Assembly: GCF_029867415.1 (NCBI RefSeq)
Contig: NW_026705912.1
Span: 62,001-126,000 of the forward strand
Direction of reading: 5' to 3'
DNA length: 64,000 nucleotides
DNA from: Vicia villosa
Taxonomy: Eukaryota; Streptophyta; Magnoliopsida; Fabales; Fabaceae
In this document: positions 23,142 to 33,421 of the stretch, one piece after another
Position numbering within the stretch: position 1 is the stretch's first letter
Layout of the letters: each line of letters starts with the position of its first letter
The notes under the pieces: model-generated
What the model was told of the DNA's origin: nothing
What the model saw: the letters and a program-made list of their open reading frames with translations, nothing else
Database searches by the model: none
Translations under genes and position numbers: made by a program

Positions 23142-24728
23142 TCACTGCTTCTGATTATTACTCTTTAGAAATGATCTAGTTCTGATAGGATCATCTTTCT
23201 TTCCAAGAATCACATCTTCTGAGTGAGCTGCGGTGAGTCTAGAAGATCTTCTGACTGTTGGCTCTTCATAAATCCTGAGATTCTCTAAAGATGCAGCAAC
23301 TTGATCTTCTGATCCTTTGCTTCTGAGACTTTCAGCTTCTGAACCTTTGCTTCTTGTTACTTCAGCTTCTGATATATCAATATCTATATCTGCAAAATTC
23401 TCAAACTGCTTTGGCTTTTCAAGACCAAGCTTATCATCAAATCTGATATTGATTGATTCTTCTACAACAAATGTTTCAGTATTGTATACTCTGTAGCCTT
23501 TGGAGCGTTCAGAATATCCAAGAAGGAAACATTTTTGTGCCTTAGAATCAAACTTACCAAGATGATCTTTAGTATTCAGAATAAAACAAACACGTCCAAA
23601 AGGATGAAAATATGAAATGTTGGGCTTTCTGTTCTTCCACAATTCATAAGGAGTCTTATTTAGAATAGGTCTTATAGAGATTCTATTCTGAATATAGAAT
23701 GCAGTGTTTATTGCTTCTGCCCAGAAGTGCTTAGCCATATTGGTTTCATTGATCATGGTTCTGGCCATTTCTTGTAGAGTCCTATTCTTTCACTCTACAA
23801 CTCCATTTTGCTGTGGAGTTCTAGGGCAAGAGAAATCATGGGCAATGTCATTTTCTTTGAAGAACTCCTCAAAGAATCTGTTCTCAAATTCACCACCATG
23901 ATCACTTCTGACCTTTATGATTTTACACTCCTTCTCAGATTGAATCTGAGTGCAGAATTCAAAGAACACTGAATGAGACTCATCCTTGTGTTTTAAGAAC
24001 TTTACCCATGTCCAGCGGCTATAATCATCTACGGTGACTAATCCATATTTCTTCCCTCTGACAGATGCTGTTTTGACTGGTCCAAACAGATCAATGTGCA
24101 GAAGTTCTAACGGCCTAGAGGAAGAGACAACATTCTTAGATTTGAATGCAGGTTTGGAGAACTGGCCCTTCTGACATGCTTCATAAAGAGCATCTGATTT
24201 GTATTTCAGATTTGGGAGTCCTCTGACCAGATTTAGTTTGTTAATCTGAGAAATCTTTCTCAAACTAGCATGTCCTAATCTTCTGTGCCAGACCCATTGC
24301 TCTTCAGAAACAGACATAAGGCAGGTCACCTTCTGCTTCTCAAGATCAGAAAGATCAATCTTATAAATGTTGTTCTTTCTCTTGCCTGTAAATAGGATTG
24401 AGCCATCCTTCTGATTTACAGCCTTGCAAGACTTTTGATTGAAGATTATATCATAACCATTGTCACTTAATTGACTTATGGACAGTAAGTTATGCGTTAA
24501 TACTTCTACAAGAAGTACATTAGTTATGGAAGGAGAGTTACCAATACTTATGGTTCCAGAGCCAATTATCTTGCCCTTCTGATCTCCTCCAAACTTGACT
24601 TCTCCACCAGACTTAAGCACCAGGTCTTGGAACATAGACCTTCTTCCCGTCATGTGTCGCGAGCACCCAGAGTCCAGGTACCATGACATTTTGTGCTTTG
24701 TCCTCTTTGCTGCCAAGGATATCTGCAA
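23142..24728 (-). pseudogene. Copia protease and integrase of element 2 (truncated pol)
   Basis: The frame from 24728 encodes an aspartic protease active site (YLDSGCSRHMTG, near 24655), then the Gag-pre-integrase zinc region (WHRRLGHASLRK), where the first Cys of the CX2C pair is Tyr (ALYEACQKG). The integrase core follows, with acidic residues in LLHIDLFGP, VRSDHGGEFE and QNGVVE. A TGA at 23790-23792 replaces an Arg codon. The frame then runs on as the integrase C-terminal part to a stop at 23142. The reading ends before any RT motif, so RT and RNase H have been lost. Protease starts in the +1 frame relative to gag, with a 116-nt overlap (24613-24728). Confidence 0.9.
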
Positions 24729-24888
24729 CAGAAATTATCTTCTCCTTAGGTACCCACAATTTCTTGGGTCCTTTCTTGTTAGTTTTCCTCAAGTTCTGAT
24801 TGAACTTGGGTTTAGCATAATAATTAACAGGAGGGACAACATGATATTCTTTAGGTTTGGCAGCATGATATCTTTTAGGTTGTGTCAC

Positions 24889-25845
24889 TGTTTACGGTGA
24901 TTTCCGGTAAACAACCGCTAGTCTTCCAAACTATAATAAATATGATTTGGTTACTCGCAGGATCGACTAGATTGATCCTAGGACACATAGTCAAAAAGAT
25001 TGTTATCAATGGTCATTCGAACCATAGTCATGATTCGTCTTCGTTAATAAGAATTGTTTCGAATAAAACGAGTAATCTTGACAATCACTTGGTTATACGT
25101 AAGTATAATTTCAGTGAAAGGATAAGTAAAATAACATATGAAACGAAAGTATTGTTAAAGCGTAAAGAATCTTAAAATGCAGGAATGTTAAATACTTCAA
25201 AAGTAAATGACATGAAAGTAAAAATACAGAAATGTAAATGGCAAGAAGTAAATGAAATGCAATAATACTGAAAGATATTTGAAAACGAAAGAGAATACAC
25301 ATGTATTAAAATGGTGGTGTCATACGTACATTTTCTCAGCGAACTCTTTCTCTTAACACTTGATACTTGAGTAATATGTGAGTGATTTGTACAAAATGAA
25401 CACACAGAATCCTAACATTAAGACTCCTATTTATACTAATTTCGACCTTAACGGCCCTACGCTAATCTAATGCCACGTTTCTCATAAGAACTCCAAGGAC
25501 GCCATCTGTTATTTAGACAGTTACGAAACCGTCTTCGAATTTCAAATCTTCCCGCCTGAGTCCTTCTTCGACGCGTGGCAGTGTATTTAAAAACACTACG
25601 AAAACACGCTAAGTAGTAATACTTGAACATATTTCATAAATTCTGTCTAAGTCCTCGAAGACATACACTTCTACTAGCTTCAGTATTCATTATCTTCATA
25701 ACGAACTTAGAAGTCTTCATTCTCGAAGCATGGCCATCAGGGGCCATTCTTTTATTTTTAAGGGATGGTCATCAGTAACCATCTTTCCTTCGAATTTTTC
25801 CTTCTTCGAAGAACCAAATTTGTAAAACGAAATCTTCAGCTAACA
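24889..25845 (-). mobile_element. Gypsy Tat-type solo LTR (957 bp)
   Basis: It runs from TGTTTACGGTGATTTCC to AAATCTTCAGCTAACA on the plus strand and is flanked by GTCAC (24884-24888 and 25846-25850). It is the reverse complement of an LTR of the same family as 15264-16127. It interrupts gag of element 2 within a His-Val-Thr tract. No internal region remains, as expected after recombination between the LTRs of a full element. Confidence 0.92.
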
Positions 25846-27500
25846 GTCACATGCTTCTTGGTGTGTGTAGTATGAAAGCTTTGTGCATGTGAAGTGAGCC
25901 TGATATCATGTGAGTGGCCATATTTGAACTGATCATACAATGGCTTGTATGTGATTTTCAAATCATCTACAGGTTCAAATCTACGTGGGATATCACCCTC
26001 ATAGCCAACGCCAATCCTTTTGTTTCCAGAAACTCCATATATCATAGAAGCAAGGTGGCTTCTGCCAATACTTCTAGATAGAAACTTTCTGAAGCTCGAG
26101 TCATATTCTTTCAGAATATGATTGAGGCTAGGAATGGATTTTTCTGATTCAGAAGGAGATCCAATGTCTTTGGATAATTTTAAAACTTTTTCCTTCAGTT
26201 TAGAATTTTCCACTTCCAGCTTCTTAGTTTTAGATTCAAATAGCTTTTTCAGCTTTTTGTATTTGATACTAAGATGAGCCTTGAGTTCCAGAAGTTCAGT
26301 TAAACTGGAAACTAACTCTTCTCTAGATAGTTCAGAAAATACCTCTTCAGAATCTGATTCTGATGTAGATTCTGATCCATCATCCACTGTGGCCATCAGT
26401 GCAAGGTTTGCTTGCTCGCCTTCAGAGTCTGATTCTGATTCTGATTCAGAATCATCCCATGTTGCCATAAGACCCTTCTTCTTATGAAACTTCTTCTTGG
26501 GATTCTCCTTCTGAAGTTTTGGGCATTCATTCTTGAAGTGTCCAGGCTCATTGCACTCATAGCAGATGACCTTCTTCTTGTCAGATCTTCTGCCTCCAGA
26601 AGATTCTCCTCTTTCAGGCTTCTTTAAACTTCTGAAGTTTTTGAACTTTCTTTGCTTGCTCTTCTAGAGTTGGTTAACCCTTCTGGAGATCATGGACAAT
26701 TCGTCTTCTTCTTCTAATTCCGATTCTTCAGAATCTTCTTCTTCAGCCTGAAAAGCGTTAGTGCATTTTTTATAATTAGATTTTAATGCAATAGACTTAC
26801 CTTTCTTCTGAGGTTCATTTGCATCTAGCTCTATCTCATGGCTTCTTAAGGCATTGATTAGCTCTTCCAAAGAAACTTCATTCAGATTCTTTGCAATCTT
26901 GAATGCAGTCACCATTGGACCCCATCTTTTGGGCAAGCTTCTGATGATCTTCTTTACATAATCAGCCTTGGTGTAGCCTTTGTCCAGAACTCTTAATCCA
27001 GCAGTTAGCGTTTGAAATCTTGAGAACATTTTCTCAATATTTTCATCATCCTCCATCTTGAAGGCTTCATATTTTTGGATTAGGGCAAGAGCTTTGGTAT
27101 CCTTGACTTGAGCATTTCCTTCATGGGTCATCTTCAATGACTCATATATATCATAGGCAGTTTCCCTGTTAGATATCTTCTCATACTCAGCATGAGAGAT
27201 AGCATTCAGCAAAACAGTCCTACATTTATGATGATTTTTGAATTGCTTCTTTTGATCATCATTCATTTCTTGTCTTGTAAGCCTTACGCCAGTAGCTTTC
27301 ACTAGATGTTTGTAACCATCCATCAGAAGATCCCATAAGTCACCATCTAGAACAAGGAAGTAACTCTCAAGTTTATCTTTCCAGTATTCAAAGTTTTCAC
27401 CATCAAATACTGGTGGTCTAGCATAACTATTGTTACCATTTCCATTGTGTTGCTCAGCAGAGCCAGATGCAGATGTATTTGTTGGATCTTCACCAGCCAT
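25846..27500 (-). pseudogene. Copia gag of element 2 (one stop, split by solo LTR)
   Basis: The ATG at 27500 starts MAGEDPTNTSASGSAEQ. The UBN2-type Gag domain follows (SNRETAYDIYESLKMTHEG, ADYVKKIIRSLPKRWGPMV), then a zinc knuckle CYECNEPGHFKNEC encoded near 26570-26530. A TAG at 26664-26666 replaces Trp. The frame continues through an acidic Ser/Glu region and a coiled coil to the solo LTR at 25845. The last part of Gag is encoded at 24888-24613 on its other side and contains KPKFNQNLRKTNKKGPKKLW. Confidence 0.88.
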
Positions 27501-27572
27501 CTTGTACTGAAGCGTTTTTCTCTTCCTGAATCTTTTCTAAACACGGTTAAGTGCTTGCACCTTAGAACCGGC

Positions 27573-27584
27573 GCTCTGATACCA
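27573..27584 (-). promoter_or_regulatory. Primer-binding site (initiator tRNA-Met), element 2
   Basis: On the minus strand TGGTATCAGAGC lies two bases after the 5' LTR end, an exact match to the plant initiator tRNA-Met primer site. Confidence 0.88.
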
Positions 27585-27586
27585 AT

Positions 27587-28723
27587 TGAAGGATAGAAAA
27601 ACACTTAGAAAGGGGGGGGGGGGGTTTGAATAAGTGTAGCTTTAAAACTTGTAAGATAAAAACTATTTGCACAATGATTTTTATCCTGGTTCGTTGTTAA
27701 CTAAACTACTCCAGTCCACCCCCTTGGAGTGATTTACCTCACTTGAGGATTTAATCCACTAATCACACAAGATTACAATGGTTTTCCACTTAGACAACTT
27801 CTAAGTCTTCTAGAGTATACTTATCACAAACTGATCACTCTAGGAACAAACTGCTTAGATACCCTATAAGACTTTCTAGAGTATACTGATCAACAACCTG
27901 ATCACTCTAGTTCTTACAACTTAATGTAAACAAATTCTTTTAAGAGTTACAATGCTTCTTAGAAAGCTATTATCACAACTGTGATTTTCTCTTAAGTTTG
28001 AGCTTAATCTCACTAATGTATTACAACAGCAATGTAGTGAGGTTGAAGATGAAGTTTGAGAGCTTTTTGAATTTGACAGCGTTTCTGTGTATTTGCGCAA
28101 GTGTTATATTTAGCTTCTCATCAGAACTTCAATATATAGGCGTCTGAGAAGATGACCGTTGGGAGCATTTAATGCTTTGCGTAATCCGTACAGCATTGCA
28201 TTTAATGTTTCACTCTTTTGTCAACTACCTCGAGCCTTGCTTTCGCTGAGTCTACTGAAGTTGCCTTTAATAGCTTCTAACGTTCCTTTTGTTAGTCAGC
28301 GTAGCCTGCCATCTTGTACTTGCTTCTGATCTGATGTTTGTGTAAACAACGTTTGAATATCATCAGAGTCAAACAGCTTGGTGCATAGCCTCTTCTTGTC
28401 TTCTGACCTTGAAGTGCTTCTTAGCGTGATACCATGAGAACTTTAGTGCTTCTGCTTCTGATCTCAAGTTCTTCTGATGCTTCCATAGACCATGTTCTGA
28501 TTCTGCTTGACCATCTTCTGATGTCTTGCCAGACCATGTTCTGATGTTGCATGCTGAACCTTCTGAGTCAGTGCTTCTTGTGATGATTTTGTGCATACTC
28601 TTTATGTAATTCCTGAAATGGAAATTGCATAGTATTAGAGTACCACATTATCTCATACAAAATTCATATACATTGTTATCATCAATACTAAGAATATTGA
28701 TCAGAACAAATCTTGTTCTAACA
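27587..28723 (-). repeat. 5' LTR of copia element 2 (1137 bp)
   Basis: The LTR carries the same ends as the 3' LTR (TGTTAGAACAAG...ATCCTTCA on the minus strand). Two copies of the CTAGAGTGATC module lie at about 27800-27915. A run of about ten G residues at 27613-27623 distinguishes it from its partner. Confidence 0.9.
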
Positions 28724-29485
28724 GATACTTGGGCTCATCTTGAGAGAATGTTCCATGAACAGTTTTACATGGGACAAACCAAGATCAGTTTGAAAGAACT
28801 GGCTAGCATTTAGAGGAAATTCACAGAACCTATAGATGACTATTTGAATAGGTTCAGTTTATTAAAATCAAGATGTTTCACAGTTGTTCCAAAACATGAA
28901 TTGGTCGAAATGGCTGCAGGCGGTTTGGACTATTCAATTCGAAAGAAGTTAGATACTCAATATTTGAGAGACATGGCCCAATTGGCAGATAGAGTTCGAC
29001 AAGTCGAACGACTAAAAGCTGAAAAGGCCAGGGAAAATAAGACTTACAAGAAAGAGAGAGTAGCCTATGTCGAGGCTGAAGACGTCGAAGTCGAAACCTT
29101 AGATGATTCATATGGCTTTAATGAAGTCGAAATAGATTTGGCTGAATTAAAAGAGGCACCTCCATATTCTTGTAAATTGCTCACCCCCTCTAATGGAAAA
29201 AACCCTGTCGAACCTGACAAAAATGACAAATTCCCAAAGAAAACATACACTTTCGACGTCACCAAGTGTGATGAAATTTTCGATTTATTAGTTAAAGATG
29301 GCCAGATGATAGTACCTCCTAATTCTAAAATCCCTCCGTTGGAGCAACGGAAGAAACGAGGTTTTTGTAAATATCATGGGTTTTTGGGCCATAAAACCTC
29401 ACAATGTTTTCTTTTCAGGGATCTAATTCAAAATGCTATCAAGGATGGTCGTTTGAAGTTCGCTGACAAAGGAAAAGCAACATGA
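28724..29485 (+). pseudogene. Tat-type gag, C-terminal part
   Basis: Coding resumes right after copia element 2, in the same Gag core (WAHLERMFHEQFYMGQTKIS). A TAG stop lies near 28812. The frame then continues as MAAGGLDYSIRKKLDTQYLR and LADRVRQVERLKAEKAR to a stop at 29483-29485. A zinc-finger-like motif CKYHGFLGHKTSQC near 29368-29409 shows the CX2HX4HX4C pattern typical of this lineage. Confidence 0.85.
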
Positions 29486-30587
29486 AGGTTGATGCTGATC
29501 CCCGTAATGTCGCTGACACCAACTATGCTGAACCTGTCGACATTAACATGGTGGATGTGTCTGAGGCTGATATCACGGAGTGGGAGATGGTTTCAGCAGG
29601 AAAGCAGGCTACTGAGAGCCTAAGTAACAATATGATCTTCAATGCTGAAGTTGAAGGTCCGCTCGAGTCAAAGACTACTGATGGTATTATGGAGAAAACT
29701 AGTGAGGCCACTGAAGACCTCAGGTTGAAGCTCCAGAAAATAAGGATTTTTGAAGTTCCCCCAGCGAGAGTTAACATGGTAAATGTTGGACAACCTTTAT
29801 CTGAGATTGAAGAACTGGAAAAATGTCTGGTGAAGGAGCAGGAAAAAGGAAACTATGGAAATCCAAGGGCAAATGAAAGTTTGAAGGAATATCTCTGGAG
29901 ATGCCATGAGAAGAATGTTGGGTGAATGCTGATGTGTCCAAGATGCTCAATTATGCTAAGTCGAAGGGCTCAGGCTAACTAGGAAAGGGCCCAACATAAC
30001 AAAATGCAAGGACACTGGAGGCAAGAAAACCAGTTGCTGAAGACTTACCCAAGGCCTTGTGAAAGTCTTGTCAGTTTTCTGGTTCGATGTCATAGGACAA
30101 AAGTTGAAATCATTATGTGTCCTAGGTGTGGTGCAGTTTATGATAACCTGATGGCAGAATCTTTCGAAAGGGTATCATTCTCTACTGGTTGGGATGCACA
30201 AGGAATCAATCCCAACATGTACGTGTTCGATAATCGAGCATCATCGAGAAGGCCCGATAGCCCTCATCCCAAGGCTCGGAGAGTGACATTTAAACTCCCA
30301 GCAGATGTACCTATGGACAGATGGACGCACACTGGCACAAGGAACAACAAATGGCGAAACTTTGACCAAGGTGGGAGAACAGTCGTGGCATATAGGAGGC
30401 AGTTCTAGATGTCAAATCGAGAGATGTACATGCTCGAGAATTATAAACGCAGGAATCCAATGTCCAGATCTTAATGGAGGAGACACTAGAGAATAAAGAA
30501 GGCTGAAAGAGATTCAAAAGTAAAAGAAGTTGGAGAATATAGCAGCAGCAAAGTCCCATTGCAGGGGCAAAGCCAAACAAACCCCCT
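29482..30587 (+). pseudogene. Tat-type linker region between gag and protease
   Basis: A frame starting at the ATG at 29482 overlaps the gag stop as ATGA and runs to 29925 (acidic, no known domain). A second frame (30004-30408) contains CPRCGAVYDNLMAESFERVS and FKLPADVPMDRW. Stops between the frames show decay. The position is that of the C-terminal Gag extension and linker of this family; no function is assigned. Confidence 0.6.
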
Positions 30588-31466
30588 GTGGAGCGCAAGT
30601 TGTTCAGTTCAGAGAGTGAAAAGAAAGAAGAAAATGCACAATCTTGGAGAGACGAAGATCGAATGACTAATGATTTCGATTCAGATGGAGTTTTTTCTAT
30701 AAACCTCAACTGCAATGTGGTATCGGTTCTCCCTCATGAGTACTATCAAGAAACGGAAGTTGAAGACTGTGAGGAAGCTGACGAAGAGGAAATGGCGAAG
30801 CACAGACCAGTATGTTACTACGTGATGAATAATGGTGCTGTCGAAGAGCAAAAGGCATTCTTCGAAAGACCTGACCAGGGTATGAGAAATCATCTGAAAC
30901 CTCTCTACATAAGAGCCAAAATCGAAAATATAGGCATCAACAAAGTTCTCGTTGATGGAGGGGCAGCGGTGAACTTAATGCCTCAATATATGTTGAAGAG
31001 GATTGGCATGTTCGACACAGACATAAAATCATATAAAATGGTCTTGTCTAACTATGAAGGGAAAGTAGGACACACCTTGGGAGTTATCCAAGTAAACCTA
31101 ACTGTGGGTTCAGTCACAAGGCCAACTATGTTCATGGTAATTCCAGCAAAGGCGAACTATAACCTTCTATTAGGAAGAGAATGGATTCATGGAGTGGCTG
31201 TCGTACCCTCAACGATGCACCAAAGGTTGACTATCTGGAGAGAAGATAGAATAGTCGAAAACATAGAAGGAGACCAAAGTTACTATATGTCTGAAGTGAA
31301 TCAAGTCAACAAAACAAGCTTCGACAAAAACCTAGCCAACATAGGACAGTGTCGAGCAGCAGAGGAGATATACTCTCCAAATAAGAATGCTCTGTACTAT
31401 TTATCTCTTCACCCTAATGGATTTCAGTGGAATAGAGAGATAATGGGAGATCTCGAAGAGACATAA
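30588..31466 (+). pseudogene. Tat-type aspartic protease region
   Basis: This 292-codon open frame has an acidic N-terminal half (SDGVFSINLNCNVVSVLPHEY) and a retropepsin core with NKVLVDGGAAVNLMP near 30940-30985. The usual D-S/T-G-A catalytic motif reads D-G-G-A here. YNLLLGREWIHGV follows at the expected distance (the I/L-L-G-R flap/helix motif). It belongs to a dead element, and the frame may continue to pol with stops removed by decay. Confidence 0.8.
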
Positions 31467-33421
31467 CCCATCGAAGGATTACCATGAACACAGCCAACTG
31501 GCTAGGACGAAGACGTTGAGTATGTCTGAATTGTCCTTCTTTGAAAAGATTTAAGCTTATATAGTCGAGAATAAAAGAAAAGCGGCTCTTGAGACCGAAA
31601 TATCAAACATGGCTGTCGAGGCCATGCAAAAAGAATCAGAAGTACTAGGTCCACTGATACACTTTATTCCAGAACCACCCGACGCTAAGATCTTTGACAA
31701 ATAGGTTTCAGGCGAACAAACAAGTCAAAGATTAGACGCATTTTACGATGAAGAACCTTTGGGATTCGAAAAGGATCCAATGGAAACAAATGTGAAGATG
31801 TTGGCTCAATACCCACTCGAAGAAGTAGATCTCGGAGACGGGAGTTTGAAGAGGGTAACATATATTAGCGCAAAATTGCAGCCAACCCTAAAAACAAAGG
31901 TCATTGCGTTACTAAAAGAAAATAAAGATTGCTTCGCTTGGGACTATGACGAGATGCCTGGTTTATAAAGAGAACTGGTCGAATTGAGGTTGCCAATAAA
32001 AGAGGGGGAAAATCCCATCATGCAAACTCCTAGAAGGTTCACACCAAAGATTCTCTCAAAAATTAAAGCAGATGTTGAAAGACTTCTTTGTTGCAAATTC
32101 ATTAGGACTACGAGGTATGTCGAATGGATTGCTAATATAGTACATGTTATTAAAAAGAATGGACCTTTAAGAGTATGTATAAATTTTCGTGATCTGAATG
32201 CAACAACCCCTAAAGATGAATATCCTATGCCTGTGGCAGAAATGTTAGTGGACTCAGCTGCAGGCTTCGAATATCTAAGTATGTTAGATGGATATTCAGG
32301 ATACAACCAAATTTTCATTATAGAGGAAGATGTGTCTAAAACAGCTTTTTGTTATCCTTGGGCAATAGGCACCTACGAATGGGTCGTTATGCCTTCTGGT
32401 TTGAAAAATGCTGGGGCAACTTATCAAAGAGCAATGAATTCTATATTTCATGATTTTATAGAAACTTTTATGCAGGTGTACATAGATGACATTGTCATAA
32501 AATCTGCATCAGATGACACTCATCTCAATCATCTCCGCCAATCATTCGAAAGAATGAGAAAACATGGCTTGAAGATGAACCTCCTTAAGTGTGCTTTCTT
32601 TGTCCAGGCTGGAGACTTCCTAGGCTTCGTAGTCCATAAGAAGGGATTAAAAATTAATTAAAATAAAATGAAGGCTATTATGGATACAAAACCTCCATCC
32701 ACGAAGAAGGAGTTGCAATCACTGTTGGGAAAGATAAACTTCTTGAGACGATTTATCTCTAATTTGAGTGGGCGAACGCAAGCCTTTTGCCCCTTACTCC
32801 GTTTGAAGCAAGGAAGGTTCGAATGGCATGCTGAAAATCAAGGAGCTTTTGATAAAATCAAGCAATATTTGATACACCCACCCATCTTGTCACCTCCAAA
32901 TGGGAAGAAACACATGAGACTTTATATCTCAGCTTCCGATACCATTATAGGTAGCATGTTAGTGCAAGAAGATGAAAATGGCATCGAAAGAGCCATTTAT
33001 TATTTAAGTAGGGTACTTAATGATGCAGAGACTAGGTATACTGTCATAGAAAAACTCTGTCTTTGTTTATATTTCTCTTGTATAAAACTTAAGTATTATA
33101 TAAAGCCAATTGATGTTTATGTTTCATCTCATTTTGATGTTATTAAACACATGCTATCTAAACCAATATTGCACAGTCGAATTGGCAAATGGGCTTTAGC
33201 CCTCATTGAGTATTCTTTAACCTTTCAACCTCTTAAGGCAATGAAAGGACAAGTTATATCAGATTTCATTGTAGACCATGCAGTGGTCGAAAACCCCCAA
33301 TAATATGTTGATTTGAAACCTTGGAAATTATATTTCGATGGTTCAACACACAAAGAAGGGAGTGGAGTTGGTATACTTATAATTTCTCCTGAAGGAATTC
33401 CAATAAAACTCAAGTACAAAA
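31467..33421 (+). pseudogene. Tat-type reverse transcriptase and RNase H (three or more stops)
   Basis: RT motifs run in order: LRVCINFRDLNATTPKDEYP, FEYLSMLDGYSGYNQI, GTYEWVVMPSGLKNAGATYQ and the catalytic box YIDDIVIKS (about 32478). The first RNase H follows (FDKIKQYLIHPP, LYISASDTIIGSMLVQED, AIYYLSRVLNDAETRY). The second RNase H starts at WKLYFDGSTHKEGSGVG and is cut at 33421. Stops lie at 31966-31968, 32659-32661 and 33301-33303, besides stops before 31759. The frame is otherwise conserved, so it is a fairly recent but dead copy. Confidence 0.9.

Larger units (their letters stand above)
17527..28723 (-). mobile_element. Copia-derived element 2 with gag, protease-integrase and ORF2, no RT
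   Basis: This 11.2 kb element lies on the minus strand between GATAC duplications (17522-17526 and 28724-28728). Its 5' LTR is 27587-28723 and its 3' LTR 17527-18657. In transcription order it has a primer-binding site, gag (27500-25846, then 24888-24613 beyond a nested solo LTR), protease and integrase (24728-23142), a promoter-like segment, and a broken ORF2 (22730-19673). No reverse transcriptase or RNase H is present between integrase and ORF2: only about 400 bp of promoter-like DNA lies there. Every ORF carries lesions. It is the less eroded relative that shows which part of pol the family kept longest. Confidence 0.9.
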
